Origin: Rhizobium leguminosarum
GTDB lineage: Bacteria; Pseudomonadota; Alphaproteobacteria; Rhizobiales; Rhizobiaceae
Assembly (NCBI RefSeq): GCF_017876795.1
Contig: NZ_JAGIOR010000004.1
Coordinates: 62,001 to 126,000, forward strand
Length of the DNA: 64,000 bases
Direction of reading: 5' to 3'
Below are positions 17,877 through 27,746 of this stretch, piece by piece (position 1 is the stretch's first letter; each line of letters begins with the position of its first letter). The notes beneath the pieces were generated by a model. It saw only the letters and a program-made list of their open reading frames with translations. It had not been told where the DNA came from and ran no database searches. The translations under genes were made by a program, and so were the position numbers.

Positions 17877-19343
17877 TCACCCTTTTGCCGAATCCCTCCA
17901 GGCGCGCTCGAACGGCAGGCGCCAGGCGTGCGGGGCAATGAGTTGGTGGATCGACTTCGGCCCCCAGCCGCCCTGGTCATAGAGGCGTACGGGCGGCGGG
18001 TTATCGAGGAGAGGTTGGGATACCTCCCAGAGCCGCTCAATACCCTCGGCCGTAGTGAACAGCGTGTGGTCACCGCGCATGGCGTCGAGGATCAGACGCT
18101 CATAGGCCTCCAGAACTTCGCCAATCCGGCCGGTTTCGCTCATGGCGAATTGCAGCGAGAGCTTGTCGAGCCGGAAGCCCGGGCCAGGGCGCTTGCCATA
18201 GAAGGAAAGCGAGACCTTGGAGGCATCAGCAAGGTCGAAGGTGAGGTGGTCAGGGCCCTGTGCCCCCACGCCAGATCCCGCAGGGAACATCGATTTCGGG
18301 GGCTCGCGGAATGCGATCGAAATAATGCGCTGCCCCTCGGCCATGCGCTTGCCTGTACGCAGGTAGAAGGGAACGCCGGCCCAGCGCCAGTTGTCGATGG
18401 CGCATTTTAGGGCGATGAAGGTGTCAGTGTCGCTTTCGGGATCGACGCCAGGCTCATTGCGGTAGCCAATGTATTGACCGCGCACCACGTCGCGCGGCTC
18501 AATCGGCAACATGGAGCGGAACACCTTGTTCTTCTCTTCCGAGATTGGCGCAGGCTCAAGGGCGGTGGGCGGCTCCATCGCCATGAAGCCGAGGATCTGG
18601 AAGAGGTGGGTCACCACCATGTCACGATAGGCGCCGGTGGTCTCGTAAAAGGCGGCGCGGGTCGAAAGGCCGAGCGTCTCCGGGACGTCGATCTGCACAT
18701 GGTCGATGAAGTTGCGGTTCCAGATTGGTTCGAACAGGCCATTGGCAAATCGGAAGGCCAGGATGTTTTGCGCCGGCTCCTTGCCGAGGAAATGGTCGAT
18801 GCGGAAGATCTGCTTCTCGTCGAACACCTCGTGCAGCTTCTTGTTCAGTGCAACGGCACTGGCAAGATCCGTGCCGAAGGGCTTTTCCATAATGATACGG
18901 GAGCGTTCAGTCAGCTCAGCTTGGGCGAGGAGTTGCACGGCCAGAAGGGCAGCACTTGGTGGCACGGATAAATAATGCACGCGCCGCGTCTCGGCGCCCA
19001 GTGCTTCCTCGGCCCTATCGACCGCTTCCTTGAGAGCATTGGCGCCGGCAGCGAGCGGGACGTAGTCGAGCGATGCGGCAAACGCTTCCCATTCGGACTG
19101 CGAGAACTTGCGAGTCAAGAACGTGTCCAGCGAGTCACGGGCAATGGTGCGGAAGGCATCGGCGTCGATGTCGTCGAGCGAGACGCCGATAATGCGGCAC
19201 CCTGGGATGAAGCCCGCATTGGTGAGGTGGAACAGTCCGGTCAGTAGCTTGCGCCGTGAGAGATCGCCCGTTGCGCCGACGAGCACAACGACCTGTGGAT
19301 AGCCGGGGCCAACCCGAGTTGAATTCTTGCGCAAAACACTCAT
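17877..19343 (-). CDS. zwf: Glucose-6-phosphate 1-dehydrogenase
   Basis: The enzyme oxidises glucose 6-phosphate to 6-phosphoglucono-lactone with NADP+ or NAD+, the first step of the pentose phosphate and Entner-Doudoroff routes. The nucleotide site is VVVLVGATGDLSRRKL, the catalytic/substrate signature RIDHFLGKEPAQNILAFRFA, and the phosphate-binding region YFLRTGKRM-like (PFYLRTGKRMAEG). I set the start at ATG 19343 (MSVLRKNSTRVGPG, 488 aa); an upstream extension to 19469 lacks family similarity. No pgl, edd or eda gene follows, so it is not in the usual zwf operon and may be a second, orphan copy. It sits directly after the ISL3 element. Confidence 0.93.
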   Translation of the reverse strand: MSVLRKNSTRVGPGYPQVVVLVGATGDLSRRKLLTGLFHLTNAGFIPGCRIIGVSLDDIDADAFRTIARDSLDTFLTRKFSQSEWEAFAASLDYVPLAAGANALKEAVDRAEEALGAETRRVHYLSVPPSAALLAVQLLAQAELTERSRIIMEKPFGTDLASAVALNKKLHEVFDEKQIFRIDHFLGKEPAQNILAFRFANGLFEPIWNRNFIDHVQIDVPETLGLSTRAAFYETTGAYRDMVVTHLFQILGFMAMEPPTALEPAPISEEKNKVFRSMLPIEPRDVVRGQYIGYRNEPGVDPESDTDTFIALKCAIDNWRWAGVPFYLRTGKRMAEGQRIISIAFREPPKSMFPAGSGVGAQGPDHLTFDLADASKVSLSFYGKRPGPGFRLDKLSLQFAMSETGRIGEVLEAYERLILDAMRGDHTLFTTAEGIERLWEVSQPLLDNPPPVRLYDQGGWGPKSIHQLIAPHAWRLPFERAWRDSAKG

Positions 19344-19882
19344 CCTCAAGTCTTCCGTTGTCCCTTGGGGATGGAGGTCGACCCCAGCTCCGCGCTGCCG
19401 CGAAGCGGCTATCTTCGTGCGTGATGCCATGACGTTGAAGCTCACCCCTCTAAGGTTAAATAGAGGCATGGATTGCGTAGCGGAGCAAGGGGGCGGCAGT
19501 AGCGTCCCGAAGTGCCGCGTCTTAGCTACTTAGGTCGCTCGTTTGTCGACTTTCTTGATAGCAAGGTCTTGAACACCTCATTCAGTAAGATGACCCAACT
19601 CGGAGGCGCAGGGCGGTCATTGACAGCAAATCCAAAGCTGCCACTTCGACCAAACCAGAAAACCGCTACGTCTATACATGTGAGGCTCGGCGAGCTTGTC
19701 GCGCCGGTCGATTGGAAGCACGGAAGCGTCGATGGTGTCGAGTTTTTCGGCGCGGTGCGCGACGCTCTGGGTGACAGCTGGCGATTCCGAGGACTTCTGC
19801 ATCATGTGGTATGTCCAATGCTGAGCGTCTGTTTGCAAAAGTTACGGAAAGCCCGTATATTCCGGAACAAAGGAGTTCTGCC

Positions 19883-20161
19883 ATGACATCGACTGTGACA
19901 GCAGCAGCGGTTTCCAAGAATTTTGGGGCCTATCAGGATGCCGCCGTGCGAGAGCCGGTGATTATCACCAAGAATGGCCGGCCACGCACGGTTCTGATCG
20001 CCTATGAAGACTATCTCCGGCTGGCGAAGCGGGATCGTCGCGTGGACTTGACGACGGCGCTCGGCGACGAGGAGCTTGCCGGCATCGAAGCTGCGCAGAT
20101 GGAGCCGGGTTTCGATCATCTCAATGCCGAACTGCTGAAGGGCAAGCATGCTGCCGACTGA
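19883..20161 (+). CDS. Phd/YefM-family antitoxin
   Basis: The 92-residue product (MTSTVTAAAVSKNFGAYQD) shows the prevent-host-death pattern: an N-terminal DNA-binding half with FGAYQDAAVREPVIITKNGRP and AYEDYLRL, and a charged C-terminal tail (GIEAAQMEPGFDHLNAEL) that would mask the toxin. An AAGGAG site precedes ATG 19883. It overlaps the next gene by 14 nt. The neighbour is not a Doc or PIN toxin but a PemK/MazF-like protein, a less common partner for Phd. Confidence 0.88.
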   Translation: MTSTVTAAAVSKNFGAYQDAAVREPVIITKNGRPRTVLIAYEDYLRLAKRDRRVDLTTALGDEELAGIEAAQMEPGFDHLNAELLKGKHAAD

Positions 20162-20579
20162 ACCGAAGGTCGGTTGGGTCTTTCGCTATTCCTATCTTTG
20201 GCATTGGCAGCATCTCGAAGGCCGGGAGGAGGGTGACAAGGATCGCCCGGCACTGGTGTTGGCGATCGTTGCGACCCTGGACGATGGCACGCCGGCGGTG
20301 CGGGTTCTGCCGATCACGCATTCGCCGCCGTCTGATCCAGAAGATGCGATCGAGGTCCCGCCAGCAACGAAACGGCGGCTGGGGCTGGACGACGAGCGAT
20401 CCTGGATTGTTTTGACGGAAAGCAACCGATTTGTCTGGCCGGGGCCGGATGTACGGCCCATCGACACCGAGACCGGCTACCTCGGCCCCCTGCCGCCGGC
20501 GCTGTTTGAGGAGATCAAACGCCGCTTTGTCGAGTTGGCACGAGCACAAAGCCATCGCGCGACGGCCCGCAGCGAGTAG
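20148..20579 (+). CDS. PemK/MazF-like toxin partner
   Basis: The 143-residue product resembles the plasmid-maintenance PemK/MazF-type beta-barrel: an N-terminal GWVFRYSYLWHW, KDRPALVLAIVATLDDG and RVLPITHSPPSD, then SWIVLTESNRFVWPGPDV. In MazF-fold ribonucleases the Arg and Thr/Ser in these segments take part in RNA cleavage; KDRPALVL and LPITHS occupy the matching places. The start overlaps the Phd-type gene, showing translational coupling. The family call is made from pattern only, and activity is inferred. Confidence 0.72.
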   Translation: MLPTEPKVGWVFRYSYLWHWQHLEGREEGDKDRPALVLAIVATLDDGTPAVRVLPITHSPPSDPEDAIEVPPATKRRLGLDDERSWIVLTESNRFVWPGPDVRPIDTETGYLGPLPPALFEEIKRRFVELARAQSHRATARSE

Positions 20580-21002
20580 CTGCCATGCTGCGGTCGCACC
20601 CCTTTGCTGTCTGATCTGAGTCTCTTCGAAACCGAACATAATTTCCCCTCCGCAGCCCTCCCAATGTCCAGTTTCACTGTGTCGCCTGTCCAAGATCGCT
20701 GGATTGCATGTTGTTGCTTTCCCACAACAACAGCTCTTGCTAACCGAGAAGACTCGACCTTCGTCGATGGAATTTTAACCTGATTTGATTGCTAAAGGCG
20801 AATTGTCCACCGATGTTCTTCAGACATGGGTTGGGATCCTGATTGCTTCGTGCAAATCCTCCCCATGAGCAACCGAACGTCACCAGTGGCAAATGCGCGT
20901 CAGCAGGCTTCTGTGGCGGAAATTCCGGAAAAACAGCGGTTTCGGAGATGGCTTCGGGGGTAGGGGGGGCCCGCTGAAACGCGCCTCGCTCACAGCGGAC
21001 CG
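20580..21002 (+). other. Gene-free stretch
   Basis: I see no gene or structured element that I can support in this region between the Phd/PemK-like pair and the next, oppositely oriented frame. Confidence 0.45.
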
Positions 21003-21885
21003 TCAGCGAGAAACCGGGGTCAGGGTCAGCACCTCGCTGTTGGTCTTGCACGAACCCGGTACGCCGTTGATGCAACCCTTCGTGGTTTGCTTGATCGTCA
21101 GCGTAGAGCCATCGCCTGCCGGACCGATTGTATAGGTGCCGCTGCCGGTGCCTGAAAAACTGCCCCCCGCAAGCATATATTTCACAGTCCCGCCGGAGCG
21201 CGACGTTGGCGTGTAGACGAAATCCGCAGTGCCACCGGGGAACTTGCCGACGACCTTGAACGCCTCGTTCAACTTCGCCACGGTTCCGCTCACCTTGATC
21301 CGGGCACCGCCGCCGGTGACCGCCCACGGGCCGGGACAAAGCTTGGCCAGCACATGTTCGGCAATCCGGGCACCCTCGTCCAGATACGCATCGTCGTCTG
21401 AAAAGCCGGTGAAGCTGTCGACAAGGTCACCGCCGGGGTTGGTTCTTGTCTCTATGGTCCAGTTGGCCTTTCCGGCGCCGAATGTGATGCGGCCGCCAAT
21501 CAAAAAGTCTGGTGCCTCGGTGGCCAGCGTCTTAATCGCCGTGGCCGGGTCGGCATATTTCGACTGCTGAAACTTCTGTTCCTTGATCACCTCGTCGATC
21601 CGCCGCCATTCGACGACCTTTCCCGCGCACCATGCAAACTCCCCGCCGTCGCCCAGCATGGTGACGACGTGGTGCAAGATAACCTCGCCAAGACCGTTGC
21701 CAGCAGACTCCCGACCGGGATAGTTGTCATCGGTGATTGTGTCGACCGCCAGCGGCCACATCGGCTTGCTGCGCTGGTGCGATCGCCGATGACAGCAAGA
21801 CAAGCAAAAGCGCACAAAGCACCGGCACGAAATGCGACGCTAATGACCGAACCTGCACCTTGATGCGCGCCCGCTCACGGATCAT
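21003..21885 (-). pseudogene. Exported protein of unknown function with a likely 1-nt frameshift
   Basis: A signal peptide is encoded from ATG 21885 (MIRERARIKVQVRSLASHFV, hydrophobic run LCALLLVLLSSAIAPAQ), but that frame ends about 20 codons later at 21727. A frame shifted by one continues at about 21765 with KPMWPLAVDTITDDNYPG and runs to 21003. Removing one base near gcgcagcaagccg joins ...APAQ to KPMWPL, giving an exported protein of about 293 aa. The mature part has GRITFGAGKANWTIETR and ends with a Gly/Thr-rich stretch (GGSFSGTGSGTYTIGPAGDG). No domain is recognised. A cytoplasmic protein starting at 21761 is the alternative reading. Confidence 0.55.
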
Positions 21886-22075
21886 GCAGTTACACTGCCT
21901 CTCTGACCATTGGTCTGTCCAACGAAATCTCGGGTGAGACCGAGTCCACTCGATCGGGCAAATGAGTCCGCTGAACGAGGGTGAGGAAGGGGCCGAAAGG
22001 CCCGGAAAACCGGGCGTTTCCGGCGATCCAGGACGACCGACATCGCTGATTTGCGCCGCCAAATCAATCTACCAT

Positions 22076-22094
22076 CGATAAGCGATACTTATCG
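22076..22094. repeat. Perfect short inverted repeat
   Basis: CGATAAG (22076-22082) and CTTATCG (22088-22094) are perfect arms around CGATA. It lies between the frameshifted exported protein and the integrase fragment. No gene starts beside it now, so it may be an orphan operator. Confidence 0.4.
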
Positions 22095-22221
22095 GAAGTG
22101 AGCCATCGGACGCGGCGAATGGCGCAGGCAATTGAGGGGAGGCCGAACCTGCCCGCGCCTCGGCGGCAAGCTCGGCCGAACCACTGAGCGGACCGGTACG
22201 TGGGCAATAGGCCGTTCCGGC

Positions 22222-22767
22222 CTACGCCGCTTCCCAGACCTGGTTCAGGATTTTTGCGGCGAGCGCCGCCTTGTCCTGGGGCAGGAACCGCCCATAGTGC
22301 TGCTGCACCACCTCGGGGGTATCCTGGATCGCATAACTCGCCTGCTCGTAGGATCCTGTCTGCTTGAGGATATGGGTCGCCAGAATATCACGGACATTGT
22401 GCGGACCGTGCGGCAGTAGGCCCTTGATGGCGCCGCGGCCGGTATAGGGGTTGTAGATGCCATAGCGTTGAATGACGGTCCGCCAGGCCTCATAGAAGGT
22501 CGTCGAGCCGTATGCTGCGTCGATGCTGGTCGTCTTGACCGTCTTCGCGAACAGCGTGCCGGGATCCTTCGCCCCGGCGAGCAACACACCGCGGTGCCGG
22601 TCGATGTACGCGTCCAGGTATTTGTAAAGGTCGAGCAGGTCGGGCAGGACCAACCTGAACGGTTTTTGGCCGAAGAAGGACGAGCCGGAATTCTTGAACG
22701 CGACGGACGGGATGAGCACTTCCCAGCCACGCTCGCGGTCGCTCCAGCGCAGCTCCCCACACGTCAT
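22222..22767 (-). pseudogene. Tyrosine recombinase (integrase), C-terminal fragment
   Basis: The 181-residue frame corresponds to the catalytic half of a tyrosine site-specific recombinase: GELRWSDRERGWEVLIPSVAFKN, then HGPHNVRDILATHIL (H-x-x-R box) and DTPEVVQQHYGRFLP (with the nucleophilic Tyr). The N-terminal SAM-like core-binding half is absent; upstream sequence switches to an oppositely oriented SDR fragment. So the gene is truncated at its 5' end and is not expected to work. It may be a relic of an integrated element; no attachment repeat was found. Confidence 0.75.
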
Positions 22768-22799
22768 GTCTTCCAGCCGCCGCTCCGACGTCGGAAAAT

Positions 22800-23012
22800 G
22801 GCCGCGCGGGCAGACGCGCAGTCCCGGCGTCTCTGCATGGTATCAGTGAACAAACGGCATTGCAGAAGCTGGTTCAGCAAATCCCAATCGGTCGGATGGC
22901 GGCGCCTGAAGAAATTGCCAACGTCGTAACTTTTCTCAGTTCTTCGAAAGCGAGCTACGTGACGGGCATCATCATCGGCATGGACGGAGCATCGCACCCG
23001 ATCGTAGTTTGA
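22800..23012 (+). pseudogene. Short-chain dehydrogenase (SDR) C-terminal remnant
   Basis: The + strand, frame ending at the TGA at 23010, encodes SLHGISEQTALQKLVQQI followed by PIGRMAAPEEIANVVTFLSS, SKASYVTGIIIGMDGA and SHPIVV. This is the classical C-terminal end of SDR oxidoreductases (P-x-GR-x-x-xPEEIA...FLxS...YxTG). The Rossmann and catalytic YxxxK parts are missing upstream, where the integrase fragment begins. It is a clear gene relic. Confidence 0.72.
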
Positions 23013-23338
23013 TAAGCCTTGTCGTGCGATATTCATTGGGACTACCCAAACTCTTCGGAGCGCTTTGGGCCGAGGAGAGCGGAATCGAGGGTGAAGCGGG
23101 CGCAGCGTGGGGTGCAGTTTTGGTCACGCTGTAGTCGATCATCTCCTAAGCTCAACGTTGCGATGGCCGCGTGATGGAAGAACAGGTCTATGAATTCGTC
23201 AACGTCAGACCAGGTCACCTCCGCGATAGGCCTTACGCTGGCACGCAACGTAGACACGATGGCGGTCGGCTCGATCAAGCCGTAACGCGACTTAAGGCGA
23301 TTCTGATTCCGAAGCGGGAGTGGTCCACCATTCCCCTT

Positions 23339-23494
23339 TTCGTTTGCGCGGACGATGCCGGTCTTATCCGCATCTACCAGCCATTCGATCACCCGCCTGC
23401 CCTTGACCACCAGATCCGGCGCAATGTCGGCAAGCGGTATCAAAACAAAAGCACGTTCCGTCATTCTAGGATGGGGGATTTCGACACGCCCGTC
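23339..23494 (-). pseudogene. folK: FolK (HPPK) C-terminal remnant
   Basis: Within a longer open frame (23042-23728) only about 52 residues are recognisable: PDGRVEIPHPRMTERAFVLI, PLADIAPDLVVKGRRVIEWL, VDADKTGIVRANE. This matches the end of hydroxymethyl-dihydropterin pyrophosphokinase of rhizobia, a folate enzyme. The ATP- and pterin-binding parts are absent, and the surrounding codons do not match the family, so this is a fragment embedded in unrelated sequence. Confidence 0.6.
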
Positions 23495-23771
23495 AGGACA
23501 TGCGCACGCCATGCGCCCATCCGCCATGGCCATCGGATTGAGAGTGTAGAAAGTTTCGACCTGCGATTCCGATACGCCGATGCTGGCGGCGATTATCGCA
23601 TGGTCATACAGGTCGAAAATCGCCTTTCCTTGCAGCGGCTCCCTCGACAGCACTATGGATGTGAACGGTGGGAGCAATTGCGGGCGTACGATCCTGGAAG
23701 ATAGCGAAACAACGAGCCGCTCGGTCATTGCCGGCCGCAGTCCGGGGAAATCAGTGAGCTCCCTAAGGTTG

Positions 23772-24953
23772 TCAGAAGCCCACTGAATAGCTGATGCCGA
23801 TAGCGGCCACCCAATCGGCGTCGGCGGTTGCGTTGTATGTGGCTCCGGAGGCTTCGCTCTGTGAGCCCTTCGTCAGGTAGGAAACAGCGCCACCTAAGCC
23901 GAATGTACCCAAATCAGTCTTGTATTCGCCGCCGAAGCCTACGGTCCAACTGTCTGTCGTGATATCGGCACCAGTGCCGACTCCTCGGTCCCAAGTCAGA
24001 TTGACGGTACCCGAGAGATTTTCGTTGAATTCGTGGCCCACGCCAATCTGGACCGTATAGCCGTCCTCATAGTTGAAGATCTTGTTACTCGAGGCAAGAT
24101 TCGAGACGTCATATCTGAAATCCGGCAGCACGCTCCAGTCCGTCCACATGACCGAGCCGTAGACGAGCCAGCCTGGTGCGACGCCGCTCTGGGCGGATAG
24201 TTTGATCGATTGCGGCAGTGTTCCGCCCCCGACCGTTGGCAGGCTGCTTGTTACTCCGGCGGCGATTGCAAGCGCCGAAGGAGTGAAGGTGCCCTCCGCG
24301 TCATGCTCCACCTCGGATCGATACATGAGCTGAAAGCGCATGGCATATTCGGGGATGTCATAGGCAACACCCATGCGGTAGCCGAACCCGCTGTCATCCT
24401 TCAGCCGAACTGATCCGAACCACGTGTCTTCGTTGTATTTGAAGGTCTCGAGGAACACACCGCCAATGAGATAAAAGCCACCGCGCCCTGCGTCGAACTG
24501 GATGTCGCAGGTGGCACCATATTCCTCGGCGGTAAACGACATCTTTGAGGTTGGATTGACAAGTGGCAAACCTTGGCTGATGGCCGTGATCGCCTCGGCG
24601 TTCTGTGCGTCGTCGCCGTAGGTCGCGGAAGCGCCGAAAGGCCGCGCATAGGTCAAGGCGCAGGCACCGTACGAACCGAGGGCAGCCTTGATACCGATGT
24701 TCGGCATCCAGTAGGCGTCCGAATACGCCTCGTCAGAGGATGGGCTTCCATTGAGCGTGGAATAGGTGCGCCCGGGCGAAACGTAAACAGCTCCCGTACG
24801 CAGACTATAATTTCCCTCGGAAAAGAGGATGTCGGTATCCGCTTCCCCCCGTGAGAAACCTCCGGCCAGTGCAGGGCCGGACGCTATCATCAAGACTGCA
24901 GTCAACGCGGCGAGCGCGAATTTCCCCGCTCGCCGATGAAAATGCTTTTTCAT
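23772..24953 (-). CDS. OmpP1/FadL-family outer membrane transport protein
   Basis: The 393-residue protein starts with a signal peptide (MKKHFHRRAGKFALAAL, cleaved near ALA/GG) and has the FadL-type pattern of many beta strands ending in a terminal Phe (ISYSVGF). Typical features are the N-terminal GGFSRGEADTDILFSEGNYS hatch-like segment and repeated GYTVQIGVGHEFNENLSGTV strands. FadL proteins let hydrophobic compounds such as fatty acids or aromatics cross the outer membrane. No fad or degradation gene is adjacent, so the substrate is unknown. The gene is intact although it lies between remnants. Confidence 0.88.
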   Translation of the reverse strand: MKKHFHRRAGKFALAALTAVLMIASGPALAGGFSRGEADTDILFSEGNYSLRTGAVYVSPGRTYSTLNGSPSSDEAYSDAYWMPNIGIKAALGSYGACALTYARPFGASATYGDDAQNAEAITAISQGLPLVNPTSKMSFTAEEYGATCDIQFDAGRGGFYLIGGVFLETFKYNEDTWFGSVRLKDDSGFGYRMGVAYDIPEYAMRFQLMYRSEVEHDAEGTFTPSALAIAAGVTSSLPTVGGGTLPQSIKLSAQSGVAPGWLVYGSVMWTDWSVLPDFRYDVSNLASSNKIFNYEDGYTVQIGVGHEFNENLSGTVNLTWDRGVGTGADITTDSWTVGFGGEYKTDLGTFGLGGAVSYLTKGSQSEASGATYNATADADWVAAIGISYSVGF

Positions 24954-26086
24954 GTTGTCCCCTAAGTGTTTTGATCATGCCGGGTCATTCTGGTCTTCGG
25001 GGTAGATCCCGTTCCCTGGGCCTACCGTCGGGTTCGCCTCGATAATTTTGGCCGCACTCCCCTCCGCTTGAGCCGGGCCAAGCCACAGGCTGTGACCCGT
25101 TGCCTCCGACAGACGACGATAGGTTAGGCCCGGGTATCGACAAGGGATGATCAGGTCACATTGGTTTCCTATCCGGCCAAACTTCATGGCCGGATAGGCC
25201 GATGCCGAGAAGCGTTCGCGAAATAGCGTGGAAGGGCCAACTTCGGCTCTGCTCTCGCTATCGAAAGATGATCCTCGCGGGGAAGCACAAGGCCATCGCA
25301 ATCACTGCGATCGCTAGAGAAATGGGGGCCTTCCTGTGGGCTATCGGTCAGGAAGTGCAACCGGCTCACCAAGCTTAGCCAACCACCCCCCATATCGCGC
25401 ATTACAAAGAGGAGACAAGATCGATCATCTGCTGATGCTCAATGTTGGAGGCAGGGCCCCGGTCGGGGAATCTTCGATGGAACTGAGTGGCCGACTACGT
25501 CGATGCCCGTGCTAAGATAGAAGCAGCCCCAGGCGTACACACGGAAATGCGGTATCCAACCCGCGTATAAGAGTTTGCAAACCGTCGTCTTGAGGTCCTG
25601 TCTCCTACATTGCGCATTAGCTACACTATGCAGGACCAGCCATTGTTGGCGGGATGAGCAGTCATGGCCACGCCGCTTGCAAATGAACATAAGAGAGTTC
25701 CAACGAGATGAAAATTGCTCCAAGATCAAGAGGGGTAGCGGTCTGTGCTTGAGTTTGATCTGCTGTCATCGGCATGATTGGCCTCCAGAGAGTTTTCTAG
25801 CGACCTCACTCTGCCACGGTGCAGGCCGCTACTCACCCCTGATGGGATCTCAAGGCGTTGCATTCCTTTCATTTGTAAAGAGCTGCGTTGTGATGGAAGT
25901 ATACACAGATTTGCTTTCGCTTCGCTCCTGATCAGATACCCCCTGCGTTGTGGATCAGCTAGATCAGTTCCGGTGACCGATCAGCGAGGGTTCAGCAGCG
26001 CCTGCGTGGCCGCTCATCTTCCTTTATGCCGCAATCTGGTATGCGACCTACTTTTGGTTTCTCGTTTCAATGAGCCGCCATGTAAA
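24954..26086. other. Long gene-free stretch
   Basis: About 1.1 kb without a gene I can support. Minus-strand frames around 24975-25400 have some coding-like composition but no recognised motif. The region ends in the 22-bp repeats before the AAA ATPase gene. It may contain eroded genes. Confidence 0.4.
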
Positions 26087-26144
26087 TTTCAAATGGTCAC
26101 GTCTTGACTTTCAATTGGTCATCGCCGTAGTTTCAAACAGTCAC
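26087..26144 (+). repeat. Three 22-bp-spaced direct repeats (TTTCAAwtGGTCA type)
   Basis: TTTCAAATGGTCAC begins at 26087, TTTCAATTGGTCA at 26109 and TTTCAAACAGTCAC at 26131, an exact 22-bp period. They end 16 nt before the GTG of the ATPase gene. Multiple repeats of this size are found at IS21-family ends, where IstA binds; a regulatory array is the alternative. Confidence 0.65.
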
Positions 26145-26160
26145 CGAAAGGAATGAGGCT

Positions 26161-27384
26161 GTGGCGCTTTATCCAAGGCTTGCGGAGCAACGCGTTGCCG
26201 ACGCCATGTCAGACACGCGAGTGGTACTGATTGTAGGTCCCCGACAATCAGGCAAAACGACGTTGGCCAAGAAGATGGCCGACGATGGGATGGGGTATTA
26301 CACGCTGGATAATGCGACGACCCTGGACGCAGCGCGACAGGATCCAGTGGGCTTTGTCAGACGTATGGATCGCGCCATTGTCGACGAAATTCAGCGCGCT
26401 CCCGAGCTGTTGTTGGCGATCAAGGAAAGCGTGGATACCGACCAGCGCCCAGGACGTTTCCTCCTGACCGGTTCAGCTAATCTCATGACGCTGCCACGCG
26501 TGGCGGACTCGCTCGCAGGGCGCATGGAGGTCGTCCGATTGCTGCCGCTCGCCCAAAGCGAGATCAGAACTGCCGGCGGAAGCTTTTTGGTCGACGCCTT
26601 CCGAAACGAAGCCAAAGTCGGAGAACCAATCGTCGGCGACGACTTGATGGCTACAGTTCTGGCAGGTGGATATCCCGAGGCATTGGGCCGCAAGACCTTG
26701 AGCCGCAGGCAGGATTGGTATGCTGATTATATTCAGGCGATCGTTCAACGCGATGTTCGCGATGTTGCGCAGATCGAGCAGATTGCTCAAATGCCGCGCC
26801 TGCTACGCATTCTGGCAGAGCATTCAGGGCAACTCGTGAACTATTCCGGAATTGGCGCCGCCATCGGGATGAACCACATTACAACGCAGAAATATATCGG
26901 CATATTCGAGAGCTTGTTCCTGGCCAGAACTGTGCAGCCCTGGTTTTCCAACAAACTGAAACGTCTTACCAAGACACCGAAAATACATTTCCTCGATTCT
27001 GGTCTTCTCGCATCCCTTCGTGACCTTTCTCTCGACCGGCTCAGGGACGACAGGAGGCCGTTCGGGGCGCTGCTGGAGACTTTCGTTTTCGGCGAGATCC
27101 TTAAACTCGCCAGCAGCGGACATACCCGATTTGAGTTTTCGCACTTTCGCGACAAGCAGCAGAACGAAGTCGATATCGTCATCGAAGACAGAAGGGGGAG
27201 GATCGTCGGTATCGAGATAAAAGCGGCAGCATCCGTCTCGAATTCCGATTTTTCGGGATTGCGTATTTTGGCCGAAGCCTCCGGAGAACGGTTTGTTTCG
27301 GGTATGGTCTTGTATGACCATCCCAAGGTGATCCCTTTCGGGGAACGTTTATCCGCTGTTCCAATATCGGCATTGTGGAGTTAG
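26161..27384 (+). CDS. AAA ATPase with DUF4143 domain
   Basis: The 407-residue product has the Walker A motif GPRQSGKTTLAKK near residue 27, Walker B in RAIVDEIQRAP, a sensor-like RFLLTGSANLM, and in the second half the DUF4143 region ending in a nuclease-like module (NEVDIVIEDRRGRIVGIEIKAA, a PD-(D/E)xK-type D...ExK pattern). Such proteins are common in mobile regions, but their role is unproven. Start is GTG 26161 with GAAAGGA upstream. The gene follows the 22-bp repeat block and stands alone. It looks complete for the family. Confidence 0.87.
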   Translation: MALYPRLAEQRVADAMSDTRVVLIVGPRQSGKTTLAKKMADDGMGYYTLDNATTLDAARQDPVGFVRRMDRAIVDEIQRAPELLLAIKESVDTDQRPGRFLLTGSANLMTLPRVADSLAGRMEVVRLLPLAQSEIRTAGGSFLVDAFRNEAKVGEPIVGDDLMATVLAGGYPEALGRKTLSRRQDWYADYIQAIVQRDVRDVAQIEQIAQMPRLLRILAEHSGQLVNYSGIGAAIGMNHITTQKYIGIFESLFLARTVQPWFSNKLKRLTKTPKIHFLDSGLLASLRDLSLDRLRDDRRPFGALLETFVFGEILKLASSGHTRFEFSHFRDKQQNEVDIVIEDRRGRIVGIEIKAAASVSNSDFSGLRILAEASGERFVSGMVLYDHPKVIPFGERLSAVPISALWS

Positions 27385-27746
27385 CACGCGGGACTTTCGC
27401 TTCAGTCTTCTTCACCCCAGCATTCTTGAAACTTCGACGGTTTCGATAAAAAATGGGACTCAGGTTCGATTCCCGTCAACTGCAAGGGCCTTGCGTCGAA
27501 TGAGGTCGCCTTGGATTCTGCTCCCAGGCGCGAAAACGCCTGTAATCGGCGACATACCGGCGCACTGCGGATCTAGCAAATCTCGAGGCTAACGCGCTGA
27601 GTGTCGCCAGGAATGCGGCGGCGCGCGGCGTTAACAGCGAACCTCGGTTGGCCACCAGACCTTAAAGCTATCTGACTAGCTCCACCCGTTACGCCCTCTC
27701 GTTTCGCCGCGATGACGAATACAAATGCCGGATTGCCGGTGGTCGG
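27385..27746. other. Gene-free stretch
   Basis: No coding frame or RNA that I can support. A GGTTCGATTCCCG motif near 27465 resembles a tRNA T-loop, but no tRNA folds around it. Confidence 0.4.

Noticed and set aside
23042..23338. Downstream part of the FolK-like frame as a separate gene
   Set aside because: No start signal or family pattern; it seems to be read-through from the remnant.
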